DNA from: Penium margaritaceum
Lineage: Eukaryota; Streptophyta; Zygnematophyceae; Desmidiales; Peniaceae
Assembly (NCBI GenBank): GCA_023375785.1
Contig: SZWC01000100.1
Span: 188,895 to 252,894 of the forward strand
Length of the DNA stretch: 64,000 nt
Direction: 5' to 3'
Position 1 is the stretch's first letter. Each line of letters begins with the position of its first letter. The notes beneath the pieces were generated by a model. The model was not told the DNA's origin. It saw nothing but the letters and a program-made list of their open reading frames with translations, and made no database searches. Below are positions 46,444 to 58,664 of this stretch, piece after piece. Both the position numbers and the translations under genes were made by a program.

Positions 46444-47429
46444 GCTCTTCCTTTCTCTGGCTTGCCCCACCTGTCTCTGGCCTGATCCACCTTTCTCTGG
46501 CCTTTTTCACCTTTCTCTTGCCTGGTCCACCTTTCTCTGGCCAGCACCACATTTCACTGGATTGCTCCACCATTCACTGGCTTGCTCCACCTTTCTCTGC
46601 TTTGCTCCACCTTTCTCTAGCTTGCTCCACCGTTCTCTCGCTTGCTCCACCGTTCTCTGGCTTTCTCCAAGGTTCTCTGGCTTGCTCCACCATTGTCTGG
46701 CTTGCTCCACCGTTCTCTGGCTTGCTCCACTATTCTCTGACTTGTTCTACCATTCTCTGGCTTGCTGCACCATTATATGGCTCGCGCCACTGTTCTCTGC
46801 CTTCCTCTACAAGTCTCTGTTTTGCTCCATTGTTCTCTGGCTTGCTCCACCTTTCTCTGGCTTGCTCCACCTTTCTATGGCCTGCTCCACCTTTATCTGG
46901 CTTGCTCCACCGTTCTCTAGCTTGCTCCACCGTTCTCTGGTTGACTCCACTGTTCTCCGGCTTGATCCATTGTTCTTTCTCTTGCACCACCGTTCTCTGG
47001 CTTCCTTCACCGTTCTCTAGCTTGCTCCACTCTTTTCTGGCTTGCACCACAGTTCTCTGGCTTACTCCACCATTCTAGGACTTGCTCCATTGTTCTCTGG
47101 CTTGCTTCACTGTTCTCTAGCTTGCTCCACTGTTCTCTGGCTTGATCGACCATTCCCTGGTGTGATCCTCCATTTTTTGGCTTGCTCCGCGGTTCTCTAG
47201 CTCGCTCAACTGTTCTATGGCTTGCTGCACCTTTCTCTTGCTTGATCCACCTTCCTCTAGCTTGTTCCACCTTTCTCCGACATACTCCACCGTTCTCTAC
47301 CTTGCTCCACAGTCTTTTGGCTTACTCCACGGTTCTCTAGCTTGCTCCATCGTTCTCTGGCTTGCACCATCTTTCTCTGGATTGCTCCACCTTCCTCTGG
47401 CTTGCTCCACCTTTATCTGGCCTGCTCCA
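46444..47429 (+). repeat. 20-bp satellite block before the 191-bp satellite
   Basis: Plus-orientation 20-bp units ending GGCCTGCTCCAC. It is rich in the CACCGTT, CACCATT and CACTGTT subtypes. It passes directly into the 191-bp satellite with no intervening sequence. Confidence 0.95.
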
Positions 47430-50400
47430 CCAAAGTATGGATATGTCACTGACTTTGACCAAAGAGTTTCACTATGTGTGTTCAACATTGACAATTTTTA
47501 ACACGAGTCAGAAATGGTCAGGGGGGGAAACAATGGTTTAGGAATGTTGGGTATTGTCTAGAAAGTACAAATATCTTCAATAAGTAGTGGCATGGTGTGG
47601 CTACCATGCCTAATGACGAACCAAAGTATGCACATGACACTGACCATGGCCAAAGAGTTCAACTATGTGTGGTCAATGTTGACAATTCATAACAAGATCC
47701 ACAAATGGTCATAGGGAGAAACAATGGTTTGGGAATACTAGGTATCGTCTAGCAAGTACAAAGACATTCAATACATAGTGGAACAGTGTAGCTACCATGC
47801 ACAATGACCAACCAATCTACGCATGTGTCACGTAACATGATAAAAGAGTTTCAATATGTGTGGTCAGCGTTGACAGCCCATGATAAGAGTCACAAATGGA
47901 ATCAGGGGGAATCAATGGTTTGGTAATACTATTTATTAACTAGTTTGTACAAAGACCTTTAATAAGTAGTGGCACGGTGTAGCTGCCATGCAAAAGGACC
48001 AACCAGAGTATGCATATGTCACTGATCATGCCTAAAGAATTTAATTTAATGTGGTCACTGTTCACAGCTCATAATACGAGTCACAAATGGTCAGATGAGG
48101 AAACAATTGTTTGGGAATACTAGGCATTGATTAGCAAGTACAAAGACCGTCAATAAGTAATGGTACGGTGTGGCTACCATGCATAATGACCAACGAAAGT
48201 ATGCGTATGTCACTGACCATGACCAAAGCATTTCACTGTAGATGGTCAACATTCACAGCTCATAATACAAATCATACATGGTCAGAGGGGGAAACAATGG
48301 TTTGGGAATACTTGGCATTGTCTAGCAAGTACGAAGAAATTCAATGAGTAGTGGCACGCTGTGGCTACTACAGACAGTGACCAACCAAGGTAGGCTTTTG
48401 TTGCTAACCATGACCAAAGAATTTCACTACGGATGGTCAGATTTGAAAACCCATGACACGAGTCACAAATGGTCATAGGAGGAAACAATGGTTTAAAAAC
48501 ATTGGTTAAAAACTAGCAAGTACAAGTACTTTCAATAAGTAGTGGCACGCTGTGGCTATCATGCACAATGACCTACGAAAGTATGCATGTGTCACTTAGC
48601 ATGACCAAAGCATTCCAATGTGTGTGGTCAACGTTGACAACTCGTAACACGAGTCACAAATGGTCAGAGGGGGAAAGAATGGTCAGATAGTACTAGTTTT
48701 CAACTAGCAAGTATGAAGACCTTCAATAAGTAGTACCACTTTGTGGATACCAATCATAATGACCAACCAAAGTATGCATATGTCACTTATCATGACCAAA
48801 TAGTCTCACTATGTGTGGTGAACGTTGACAACTCAAAATACAAGTCAAAAATGGTCAGAGGGGGGGAAAATGGTTTGGAATCAGCAGTTATCAACAAGCA
48901 AGTAAAAAGACCTTCAATAAGTAGTGGCACGGTGTTTCTGCCATGCACAATGACCAACCAAATTATGCATATGTTGATGCCCATGACCAAAAGAATTTCA
49001 ATATGCGTGGTCAACGTTGACAATCCATAATACGAGTCACAAATTTTCAGAGGGGGAAACAATGATTTGGGAATAATATGTATTGACTAGCAAGTACAGA
49101 CATCTTCAATACATAGTGGCACGCTATGGCCACCATGCACAATGATCAACCAATGTATGCATATGTCACAGAACTTGACCAAAAGAGTTCCACTGTGATA
49201 GGTCAATGTAGAAAACTCATAACACGAGTCACAGTACTCACAGGGGGAAATAATGGTTTGTACAATACTAGGTATCATCTAGCATGTACAAAGACCTTCA
49301 ATAAGTAGTGGCATAGTGTGGCTACCATGCAAAATGACCAACCAAAGCACGCATATGTCACTATGACAGGTCAACGTTGACAACTCATAACATGAGGCAA
49401 AAATGGTCAGAGGGGAAAACGATGGTTTCGAATACTAGTTTCTGACTAGAAAGTACAATGAACTTCAATGACTAGTGGCACGGTATGGCTACCATGCTGA
49501 ATGACTTACCAAAGTAAGCATATGTCACTGATCATGACCAAATATTTTCACTATGTGTGGCGAAGTTTCACAACTCATAATACGAGTCACAAATGTTTGG
49601 AGGGGGAAACAATGAGTTGGGAACACTTGTTGTCAACTAGCAAGTATAGAGAACTCCAAAAACTAGTGGCACGATGTGGCTACCATGCACAATGACCAAT
49701 CAAAGTAGTCATGTTTGACTGACCATAACCAAAGAATTTCCCTTTATGTGGTCAACATTGAAAATTTATAACACAAAAGACACATGGCCAGAAAGGGAAG
49801 CAATGGTTGGGGAACACTAGGTATTGGCTAGCAAGTACAAAGACCTTCAATAAGTAGTGGCACAGTATGGCTACCATGCACAATGACCAACCAAAGTATG
49901 CATATGTCCAAAGAGTTTCACTATACGTGGCCAATGTTGACAACTCATAATACGAGTCACAAATGGTAAGAGGGGGAAACAATGGGTTGAGAATACTTGT
50001 TATCAACTAGCAAGTGCAAAGAACTTCAATGAGTAGTGGCACGGTGTGGCTACCATGCAAAATGCCCACCCAAAGTACGCATATGTCATTGACCATGACC
50101 GAAGAATTCCAAGGTGTGTGGTCAAGGTTGAAATCTCATGATACGAGTCACAAATGTCCACAGGGGGAAACAATAGTTTCGGAATACTAGGTATCAACTA
50201 GAAAATACAAAAACCTTGAATACGTAGTGGAACGGTGTGGCTATGATGCCCAATGACCAACCAAATTAGGCATATGTCACTGTCCATTACCAGAGAATTT
50301 CACTATGATGGGTCAACATTGACAACTCATAACACGAGTCAAACACGGTCAGAGGGGGAAACAATGGTTTGCAAACACTAGGTATCTACTAGAGAGTACA

Positions 50401-52776
50401 AAGACCTTCAATATGTATTGGCACAGGGTGGCTACCATGCAAAATGACCAACCAAAGTATGTATTTGTCACTGGACCATGACCAAATAATTTCACTTTAT
50501 GAGGTCAATGTCGACAACTCATAATACGAGTCACAAATGGTCAAAGGGGTAACAATGGCTTGGGAATACTTGTTATCAACTAGCAAGTACAAAGACCTTC
50601 AATACATAGTGGCACCATGTGGCTACCATGCATAATGACCAACCAAAGTATGCACATGTCACTAACTATGAGTAATGATTCCACAATGTGTGGTCAACAT
50701 TGACAAATCATAACACAAATCATAAATGGTCAGAGGAGGAAACAATGGTTTGTGAATACTAGTTATCAACTAACAAGTACAAAGACCTTAAATAAGGAGT
50801 GGTACGGTCTGGCTTCCATGCAAAATGACCAACAAAAGTACGCATATGTCAGTGACCATGACCAAAGAAGTTCACTATGGGTGGTTAGTGTTGACAACGC
50901 ATAATACGAGTCACAAATCGTCAGAGTGGGAAAGAGTGGTTTGGGAATACTAGTTATCAACGAGCAAGTACAAAGACATTCAATAAGTGGTGGCACGGTA
51001 CGTCTACAATGTACAATGACCAACCAACGTATGCATATGTTACTAATCATGACCAAACAATTCCACCGTGTGTGGTCAACGTTGACACTTCACCAGACGA
51101 GTCAAAAATGGTCAGAGGGGGAATTCATGGTTTGGAAACACTAGGTATCGTCTTGCAAGTACAAAGACCGTCAGTAAGCAGGCTCACAGTGTGGCTACCA
51201 TGCACAATGACCAACCAAAATAGGCATTTTTCACTGCCTATGAGCAACACATTTCACTGTATGGGATCAATATTAACAACTCGCAAAATGAGTCACCAAT
51301 GGTCAGACGGAGAAACAATGGTTTGGGAATATTAGCTATCAACTAGCAAGTACAAAGACCTTCAATAAGTAGTTGCACAGTGTGGCTACCATGCACAATG
51401 ACCAACCAAAGTAGGCATTTGTGACTGCCTATAACAAAAGAATCCCACTCTGTGTGGTCAACGTTGACAACTCATAGTACAAGTCCCAAATGGTCAGAGG
51501 GAGAAACAATGGTTTGGGAATACTAGTAATAAACTAGCAAGTACAAATATCTTCAATAAGTAGTGGTACGGTTTTGCTAACATGCACAATGACCAGTCAA
51601 AGGATGCATGTCACTGACCACGACCAAAGAATTCCAGTATGTGTAGTCAACGTTGGCAACTCATAACACGAGTGACAAATGGTCAGAGGCGGACACACTG
51701 GTTTGGGCTACTAGATATCGACTAGCAAGTACAAAGACCTTAAAAAAGTAGTGGCACATTGTGGCTACCATGCACAATGACCAACCAAAGTAGGCATATG
51801 GCACTACCCATGACCAAAATCTTTCATTTTATGTGGTCAACGTTGACAACTCATAACTCGAGTCACAAATGGTCAAGGGGGGAAACAATGGGTTGTGAAC
51901 ACTCGGTACATTGTTGAAAGTACAAATACCTTCAATAAGTAGTGGCACAATGTGGCTACCATGCACAATGACCAACCAAAGTATGCACATGTTACTGACC
52001 ATGATCAAAGAATGTCACTTTATATGGTCAATGAAGACAACTCATAATACGATTCACAGATGGTCAAAGGGGAAAACAATGATTTGGGAATACTTGTTAT
52101 CAACGAGCAAGTACAAAGACCTTCAATACGTAGTGGCACGATGTGGCTACCATGCATAATGACCACACAAAGTATGCATATGTCACAGATTATGACCAAA
52201 GTATTCTACTAGGTGTGGTCAATGTTGACAACTCATAACATGAGTCACACATGGTCAGACGGGGAAACAATTGTTTGTGACTACTAGTTATCAACTAGCA
52301 AGTACAAAGACTTTCAATATGTGGTGGCACGGTCTGGATACCATGCAAAATGACCAACCAAAGTAGGCATATGTTACTGAATATGACCAATGACTTTTAC
52401 TATGTGTGGTCCATATTGACAACTCATAACACGAGTCACAAATGGTGAGAGGGAAAGACAATGGTTTGGGAACACTAGTCATCATCTAGCAAGTACAAAA
52501 ACCTTCAATAAGTAGTGGAACGCTGTGGCTACCATGCACAATGACCAACCAAAATAGGCATATGTCACTGACTATGACCAAAGACTTTTACAATGTGTGG
52601 TCAACGTTGACAACTCATAATACGATTCACAAATGGTAAGAGGGGGAAAATGTTTTTAGGATTACTAGTTATCAACCAGCAAGTACAAATATCTTCAATA
52701 AGTAGTAGCACAGTGTGACTACCATGTACATTGACCAACCGAAGCATGCATGTGTCACTTACCATGACCAAATACT
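47430..52776 (+). repeat. 191-bp satellite array, about 28 copies
   Basis: The landmark CCAAAGTATG or its variant recurs at 47430, 47621, 47812, 48003, 48194 and 48385: a strict 191-bp period. Other fixed landmarks per unit are GACAACTCATAATACGAGTC, GGTCAGAGGGGGAAACAATG, CAAGTACAAAGACCTTCAAT, AGTAGTGGCACGGTGTGGCT and ACCATGCACAATGACCAACC. Each unit carries two dyads: GTCAACGTTGAC (perfect, e.g. 48627-48638 and 49010-49021) and CTAGTTATCAACTAG (e.g. 52284-52298). The array is AT-rich with frequent stops. The unit length is close to a nucleosome repeat. Confidence 0.95.
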
Positions 52777-53548
52777 GTTCTCTCGTGGGATCCATGATGC
52801 TGCAGCTACGACTGCTCCTCTAGCCGTTGCCTCCACTACTGCCACCGCCTCGCCGTACATCCGTGAAGCGCATGCCTTCCCCTTCTGGAGACATCTTCTT
52901 GTGCCAGTTCCTTCGTCTCAGCTCCCTCACCACACTCCTCATGCACCTGCGCCCCCTCTTTCAAAGAATGTGGAGAAGCAGAGATCCCACTCCCTTCTAG
53001 CACACTGTGCATGATGCGTGCTTCATCCGCTTGTTTTGTAGATCTCATAGACGCCGACACACCTGTTACATCCTCTTTTGCATGCCCCTTGAGTGCTCGC
53101 CCTCCTCCTTAAAGACTTGGAGCTGAGGACACCTTGACTGCACCCTGCAACCTGGTCCTCCGCTCAGCTACCATCGCCCCCTCATGGGACTCAACAGCGC
53201 CCTCCTGGCCTGCCGTGTCGCCATGGTCCACCGTCATTGTCGCTCAAAGTGTGTTTTGCTCTTATGGAGAGCTTAGCCACCTGCTTTTGCTCTTCCCTTG
53301 TTGCACAGCTCTCCAGACCACCTCCGCCCATTTTTCTTGCGGTACAGCCACAGCCAAGCCTCCTGTCGCGTGGTGCTCTTGGTCCCGGTCTGCTGCTGCA
53401 CTGACCACCTCAGGCTCAACTTGAAGAACAACCCTCATGGCTTCCTCCCTCTGCTACGTGGTCCTCTGTGCCGCCACGGACGCCTCCTCTTGAGGCTTGG
53501 TGAATCCTTTTCTTGCCGCCTTGTGGTCACGGTTCACCACCTCTACAG
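52777..53548. other. Unique segment between satellites
   Basis: About 770 bp of GC-rich, C/T-biased plus strand with no tandem structure. The plus strand has short Pro/Ser/Ala-rich open stretches (for example AFPFWRHLLVPVPSSQLPHH), each interrupted by stops. I recognise no domain, LTR or terminal repeat. It could be a gene fragment or a decayed transposon. Confidence 0.5.
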
Positions 53549-54965
53549 CCAGGGAACTGTGGACCAAGCCAGAGAATGGTGGAGTAAGCCAGAGAACGGT
53601 GGAGGAACCCAGAGAACGGTGGAGCAGACCAGAGAAAGGTGGAGCAGGCCGGAGGAAGGTGGAGAAGGCCAGCGAAAGGTGGAGCAGGCCAGAGAAAGTG
53701 GGAGAAAGCCAGAGAGGTGTGGAGCAAGCCAGAGAATGGTGGAGCAAGCAAGAACATTTTGGAGCAAGCCAGCGAACGGTGGAGCAAGCCGGAGAATACT
53801 GGAGCAAGCCAGAGAACAGTGGAGAAAGCCAGAGAAAGCTGCAGAAAGCCAGAGAAAGGTGGAGCAAGCGATAGAACAGTGGAGCAAGCCATAAAAAGGT
53901 GCGGCAAGCCAGAGAAAGGAGAAGCAAGCCAGACAAAGGTGGAGCAACCCAGAAAATGGTGGAGCAAGCCAGAAAACGGTGGAGCATGCCAGATAACGGT
54001 GGAGCGGGCCAGAGAAAGGTGGAGCAACCCAGAGAAAGGCGGAGCAAGCCAGGGAAAGGTGGAGCCAGCCAGAGAAAGGTGGAGCAAGCCAGGGAAAGGT
54101 AGAGCAAGCCAGAGAAAGATGGAGCAAGCCAGAGAAAGGTGGCGCAAGCCAAGGAAAGGTAGAGCAAGCCAGCAAAGGGTGGAGTAAGCCAGAGAACGGT
54201 GGAGCAAGCCAGAGAGAGGTGGAGCAAGCCAAAGAAAGGTGAGGCAAGCCCGGGAAAGGTGGAGCAATTCAGAGAAAGGAGGAGCAAGCCAGAGAACAGT
54301 AGAGCAAGACAGAGAAAGGTGGAGCAAGTATGATTAAGGTGGAGCAAGCCAGGGAGAGGTGAAGCAAGCCAGAGAAAGGTGGAGCAAGCCAGGGAAAGGT
54401 GGAGCAAACCAGAGAAAGGTGGAGCAACCCAGAGAAAGGTGGAGCAAGCCAGAGAAAGGTGGAGCAAGCCAGGGAAAGGTGGAGCAAGCCATAGAAAGGT
54501 GGAGCAAGCCAGGGAAAGGTGGAGCACGCCAGAGAAAGGTGGAGAAAGCCAGAGAAAGGTGGAGCAAGCCAAAGAAAGGTGGAGCAGGCCATTGAAAGGT
54601 GGAGCAGGCCGGACAACAATGGAGTAAGGCAGAGAACGGTGGAGCAAGCCAGAGAAAGATGGAGCAAGCAAGAGAGAGGTGGAGCAAGCCAGAGAACGGT
54701 GGAGAAAGCCAGAGAAAGGTGGAGCAAGCCGGAGAAAGGTGAAGCAGGCCAGAGAAAGGTGGAGTAGGCCAGAGAATAGTGGAGCAATTTAGAGGAAGAT
54801 GGAGCAAGCCAGAGAATGGTGGAGCAAGTAAGAGAATGGTGGAGCAAGTCAGAGAATGGTGGAGCATGCCAGAGAATGGTGGAGTAAGCCAGAGAACGGT
54901 GGAGCAAGCCGAAGAAAGGTGGAGCAAGCCAGAGAATGGTGGAGCAGGCTAGAGAAGGATGGACA
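53549..54965 (-). repeat. 20-bp satellite, inverted orientation, block 1
   Basis: The same satellite as elsewhere but with the purine-rich strand on top: CCAGAGAAAGGTGGAGCAAG. It begins CCAGGGAACTGTGGACCAAG and ends at the element B LTR. Strand asymmetry is opposite to all satellite before 47430. Confidence 0.96.
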
Positions 54966-55583
54966 TGTCAGACGAATGAAATGAGCAGAGATAGCAATAG
55001 CAGAAGGAGGCAGAACCAGTGGAACATGCACAATTACATTAGCAAGATGATGGAAACAGAAAGGTGCGAGCGGTTCCAAGGACTTAGCCGCAGAGCTTGA
55101 GAAAGGGTGAGGCACCGAAGGCGTGAGGTAGACAGGCCCTAGTGAGAGAAAGGGGGAGAAAGGCAAGTGACAGGTTGGTGCATGCTTGAGCAAAGAATGA
55201 CAGAGCAAAGAAGGGTGAACTGGGAATGGTTGGCAAAGGCAGTGGAGGCGAGGAGCGAGCAGAGTGAGGATACAGCGGCGAAGCTGCGGAACCAAAGGGG
55301 AACAGGATGCGAAGAACTGTTCTGCTTAAATCATGGAAAGAATAAACATCCTCCGTATATACAACAGAACAGGATAAAGATAGGTATCAACGGTTTCTTT
55401 CCGCTAGCTGTACGCGTAGCGATGCTATCATCGTATTAGGGGCGGTTCGGCTTTGGTACAACGGTCGTAACCAACCGACTGTTTTGCCAAAGAGGGGTCG
55501 GAAGATCTTAACCCACATAGAGAGCTCGGTTTATCCAAGGGGTGCTGGAGAGGACCTTGTCGGAGTCATTTCTTTTCCTGACA
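54966..55583 (-). repeat. Element B left (3') LTR
   Basis: TGTCAGACGAATG...TTCCTGACA. It shares GGTTCCAAGGACTTAGCCGCAGAGCTTGA (in part), GGCGAAGCTGCGGAACCAAA, AATAAACATCCTCCGTATAT and TTTCTTTCCGCTAGC with the right LTR. Clearly alignable with its partner over its whole length. Confidence 0.85.
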
Positions 55584-58040
55584 GTCCCCCTGACTTTGAC
55601 AAGATGTATGGATCTGAATGCCTTATAGGAAAACAGTGTCCTGGTGGTGTTGCCTCACTGGGGGAGTGACCACTCGATGGAGGGATATGACGATCTTGTT
55701 GTAGAGGTTTGGATTCCATACTGCTGCCACCAGAGTGTGCTACATGGCTGCCACCGGGGACACTTTGTTGATAACTATGTGGTAGACACGATGGGTGGTT
55801 TGTCGAAGGCATCTCTTGATATCTTGAAGGATTGTTGTGTATGCCCTTGGATGACACCTGGGATTACCATAAACGCCTTCAAAAAAGAGGGAGAGTTGAT
55901 ACCCGTGAAGAAATGACTGCTCTGTCTTGACTTGTATGCCACCATACAAGTCATGGACATTTTCTCCGAACTCATCGGGGTCTGTGATGTGCTTCCAATC
56001 AAGGGCGTGTCCTGCCATGCAGATAGTCTTGAGAGTGTGTGGCAATTTGTCGATGATTTTGTCAGCTCCACTCCGATAGGTCTAATCCTCTTGTTGATGA
56101 GCGGAGAGGTAGTGGTAGTAGGAGATGGAGTTGGATGATGCAGAGAGAATGAATGTGCAAGACCCTGGAGGTAGACAGTGGGGCATAGAGAAAGACTGGT
56201 GTGTTGAGATGGTAGAAAAGTGTCGAGGTAGAGGAGAGCTTGAAGAAACTCCGCAGAGATCAGTTGCTTCTGTGGGAGGAGTTCATCATGAGGACGGTAC
56301 TGTTGGTTCCTGTAGTGATGTTGATGACGATGTTGGGAGTTGCTGGTAGATGCCAATTGAGTGGATGCAAAAATGAAATTGTTGTGTACTGCGGATGTTG
56401 GAGGCAGAGGAACGGCTGATGACAAAATAGGATGCAGGGACGAAGACCTCGTGTGCAGCGGTAGTTTCGGCGTGGGTGCAGGTCGTCGCAGAGCAGGCGA
56501 TGCGCTTGGGTGGATCCCTGTGCCGAGCAAATGACAAAAACTGATGATTGTGGAGAAACAACTGATGGCTGAGTGGGCGCAGGGGCAAAACCTCGTGCGT
56601 TGCAAAACAATGGGATAGAATACGGCGAGGAGAAGGCAAGAGCAAACACGCTGCAAGAAGTATGCTGCCGGCATGGGTGCTGCAAAGCGGGCAGCTAGCT
56701 TCTGCAGGTCCTTGTGCTGGGCACATATGCTGATGATCGTTGATGAGGAGGCGGAAGCTTACTGATATAAGAGTGGGCATAGGAGCAAACCACGTGCCCT
56801 GCGGAAGAGTCGGCGTGGGCGCAGGTCGTTACAAAGCAAGCGACGCGACCGGGCGGATCCTTGTGCCGAGCGGAAGACAATGCAAAAGCAGAGGAACAGA
56901 TGATGGTTGAGCGACTGATGGAGATGTGGATGCAGGGGCGAAACCTCGTGCATTGCCAAAGATTTGGCGTGGGCGCAAGTTGTTGCAAACTAGGCGATGC
57001 GACCGGATGGATCCTCGTGCCGAGCAGGGAACGATGCGAGAAGTGAAGAAAAAGTTGATGATTGAGTAGGCAAAGGGACGAAACTATGTGCACTACAGAA
57101 CGATGTGGATGAGGATGAGGATGAAGATGAAGAAGATGTGGAGGCAGTTTTGAGAAGGCAAAGGAGGATGGAGGATGATAAGATAATGCTGCAGAGGATG
57201 TGTAAAGGCCAGTGATGAAGAGGCTGAGGAGGATGACAACGGCGAGGCGAGAGCGATGGAGAAGCGATTGCAGGAGTTGGATGCCAAAGCGATGAAGGAA
57301 GCGGCGGTGAGCGTGGACAAGGCAGCTAGTTCCTCTGTTGCCAGGAGAGTGACGGCTTGTTCCCCAGTTGGCCCAAGACCAACGGGCAGGAAGAATGGTG
57401 GTGTCCGATATCCTGACAGCGAGAGGAAGCCAGCTGCAGCAGGGAATTTCATGAGGTAGGCAGTGATGCTGGTCCGTGGATCAAGAGAGTGACGGCTTGT
57501 TCCCCGATTGGCCCGAGACCGACGGGCAGGAAGACTGTTGGTGACGATATCCTAGTGGCAGAAGGCAAACTGCTGTTAATGACGATGAGCAGAGGCGGTG
57601 CGAGAGGGCGGCTCGAGACGATGAATGCAAGAAGGTTGAGGTGGATGTGGCGGATGGAGCAGATGAGGCAGATGAGGATGATGAGGAAGGCGGAAGCACT
57701 CATGGGGGCTGAAATGATGAGAGACGACAGGTAGCGGGTGGAAGGAAGCTTCCAGGAAGATGACGGCAGATGGCGACTCAAGAGCTACTTGTGAGTATTG
57801 TTGACGAATCACCGATCGTGGACCACGGATGCAAAATGGGTGCAGGGTTGGATGATGAGAACCAGTTGTTACGACAACGTGAGGAGCAGTTCAGGCAAAG
57901 CTACTGATGTCATCTGCTGACGAGGCTGAGGAGTGTGAAGTGGTGATGGCGGCGGCAGACACATGTTGGATGGGGCAGCAAAGTAGTGGCAAAGGTGAAG
58001 CCATGACTGGGTCACAAGGCACCAGGTGATATTGCCTTAT
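55584..58040 (-). other. Internal region of element B
   Basis: No recognisable gag or pol. Next to the left LTR is a minus-strand frame (about 55740-56100) with coding-like texture (HTLKTICMAGHALDWKHI, DPDEFGENVHDLYGG) that I cannot assign; a longer open stretch extends it to 56674 through repeat sequence. About 56430-57060 carries the family sub-repeats. 57100-57750 is purine-rich with GATGAGGAT and GCAGATGAGG runs, and two near-copies of a GTGACGGCTTGTTCCCC segment at 57349 and 57488. The G-rich tract at 55584-55594 (minus GTCAGGGGGAC) is the likely polypurine tract. Confidence 0.55.
56430..57060. repeat. Sub-repeats inside element B
   Basis: Three to four diverged copies of the core seen in element A: ACCTCGTGCGTTGC-like start, GGCGTGGGCGCAGGTCGT, GCGACGCGACCGGGCGGATC, CTTGTGCCGAGC. 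On the minus strand they encode similar residues in one frame (RIHPVASP, APTPK), which may simply reflect DNA identity. Confidence 0.6.
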
Positions 58041-58052
58041 GCTCCGATACCA
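58041..58052 (-). promoter_or_regulatory. Primer-binding site of element B
   Basis: The minus strand reads TGGTATCGGAGC beside the LTR end TGACA. It has one mismatch to the tRNA-Met site of element A (TGGTATCAGAGC). Confidence 0.8.
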
Positions 58053-58664
58053 TGTCAGAATAATGCAATGAGCTAAGACAGCAATAGCTGAAGCAAGAAG
58101 AAGTAGCGGAACATGCACAACTGCATCAGCAAGATGATGAAAGCAAAAAAGGTGCAAGTGGTGCCAAGGAGTTAGCCACAGAGCTTGAGAAAGGGCAAGG
58201 TACCAAAGGCGCAAGGTAGACAGGTACCAGTGAGAGAGGGGAGGATCAAGGCAAGTGACGGGCTGATATGTGCTTGAGTGATGGAGTGAAGAAGGGTAAA
58301 CTGGGAATGGTTGGCAAAGGCAGTGGATGCGAGTAGCAAGTAGAGCGAGGACACGGCTGCGAAGCCGCGGAACCAAAGAGGAACAGGATGCAAATAACTA
58401 TTCTGGTTAACTCATGGAGGGAATAAACATCCTCCGTATATACAACTAAATAGGACAAAGATAGGTATCAACGTCTTCTTTCCGCTAGCCGTACGCATAG
58501 CGATGAAGTCGCCTTATTAGGGGCGGCTCGGCTCTGGCACAACAGTTGTGACCAACCGACCGTTTTGCCAAAGAGGCTTCAAAAGATCTGAACCCACACG
58601 GAGAGCTCGGATTATCCGAGGGGTGCTGGAGAGCACCTTGTCAGAGTCATTTGTTTTCCTGAGA
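58053..58664 (-). repeat. Element B right (5') LTR
   Basis: TGTCAGAATAATGCAATGAGC...TTCCTGAGA. The terminal CA has become GA. Matches the left LTR in the blocks AGCCACAGAGCTTGAG, GCGAAGCCGCGGAACC, CATCCTCCGTATATACAAC and GGGGTGCTGGAGAG. Confidence 0.83.

Larger units (their letters stand above)
54966..58664 (-). mobile_element. Non-coding LTR element B (LARD-like)
   Basis: Left LTR 54966-55583 and right LTR 58053-58664 (618 and 612 bp) enclose ~2.47 kb. Primer site 58041-58052 and G-rich tract next to the left LTR give minus orientation. Flanks GGACA (54961-54965) and GGAGA (58665-58669) differ at one base, so a 5-bp target duplication is likely. Inserted in the inverted 20-bp satellite. No gag or pol motifs are visible, so it would depend on another element for movement. 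Confidence 0.83.

Noticed and set aside
47430-52776. Small genes within the 191-bp array (frames of 60-108 codons)
   Set aside because: Each is a different slice of the same repeat with stops at unit-specific positions; none is conserved along the array.
53558-54767. Lys/Glu/Arg/Gln-rich repeat proteins (EQARERWSKPEKGGASQ type) resembling coiled-coil or effector repeats
   Set aside because: They are the opposite-strand reading of the same satellite, appear on whichever strand is purine-rich, and overlap equally long frames on the other strand.
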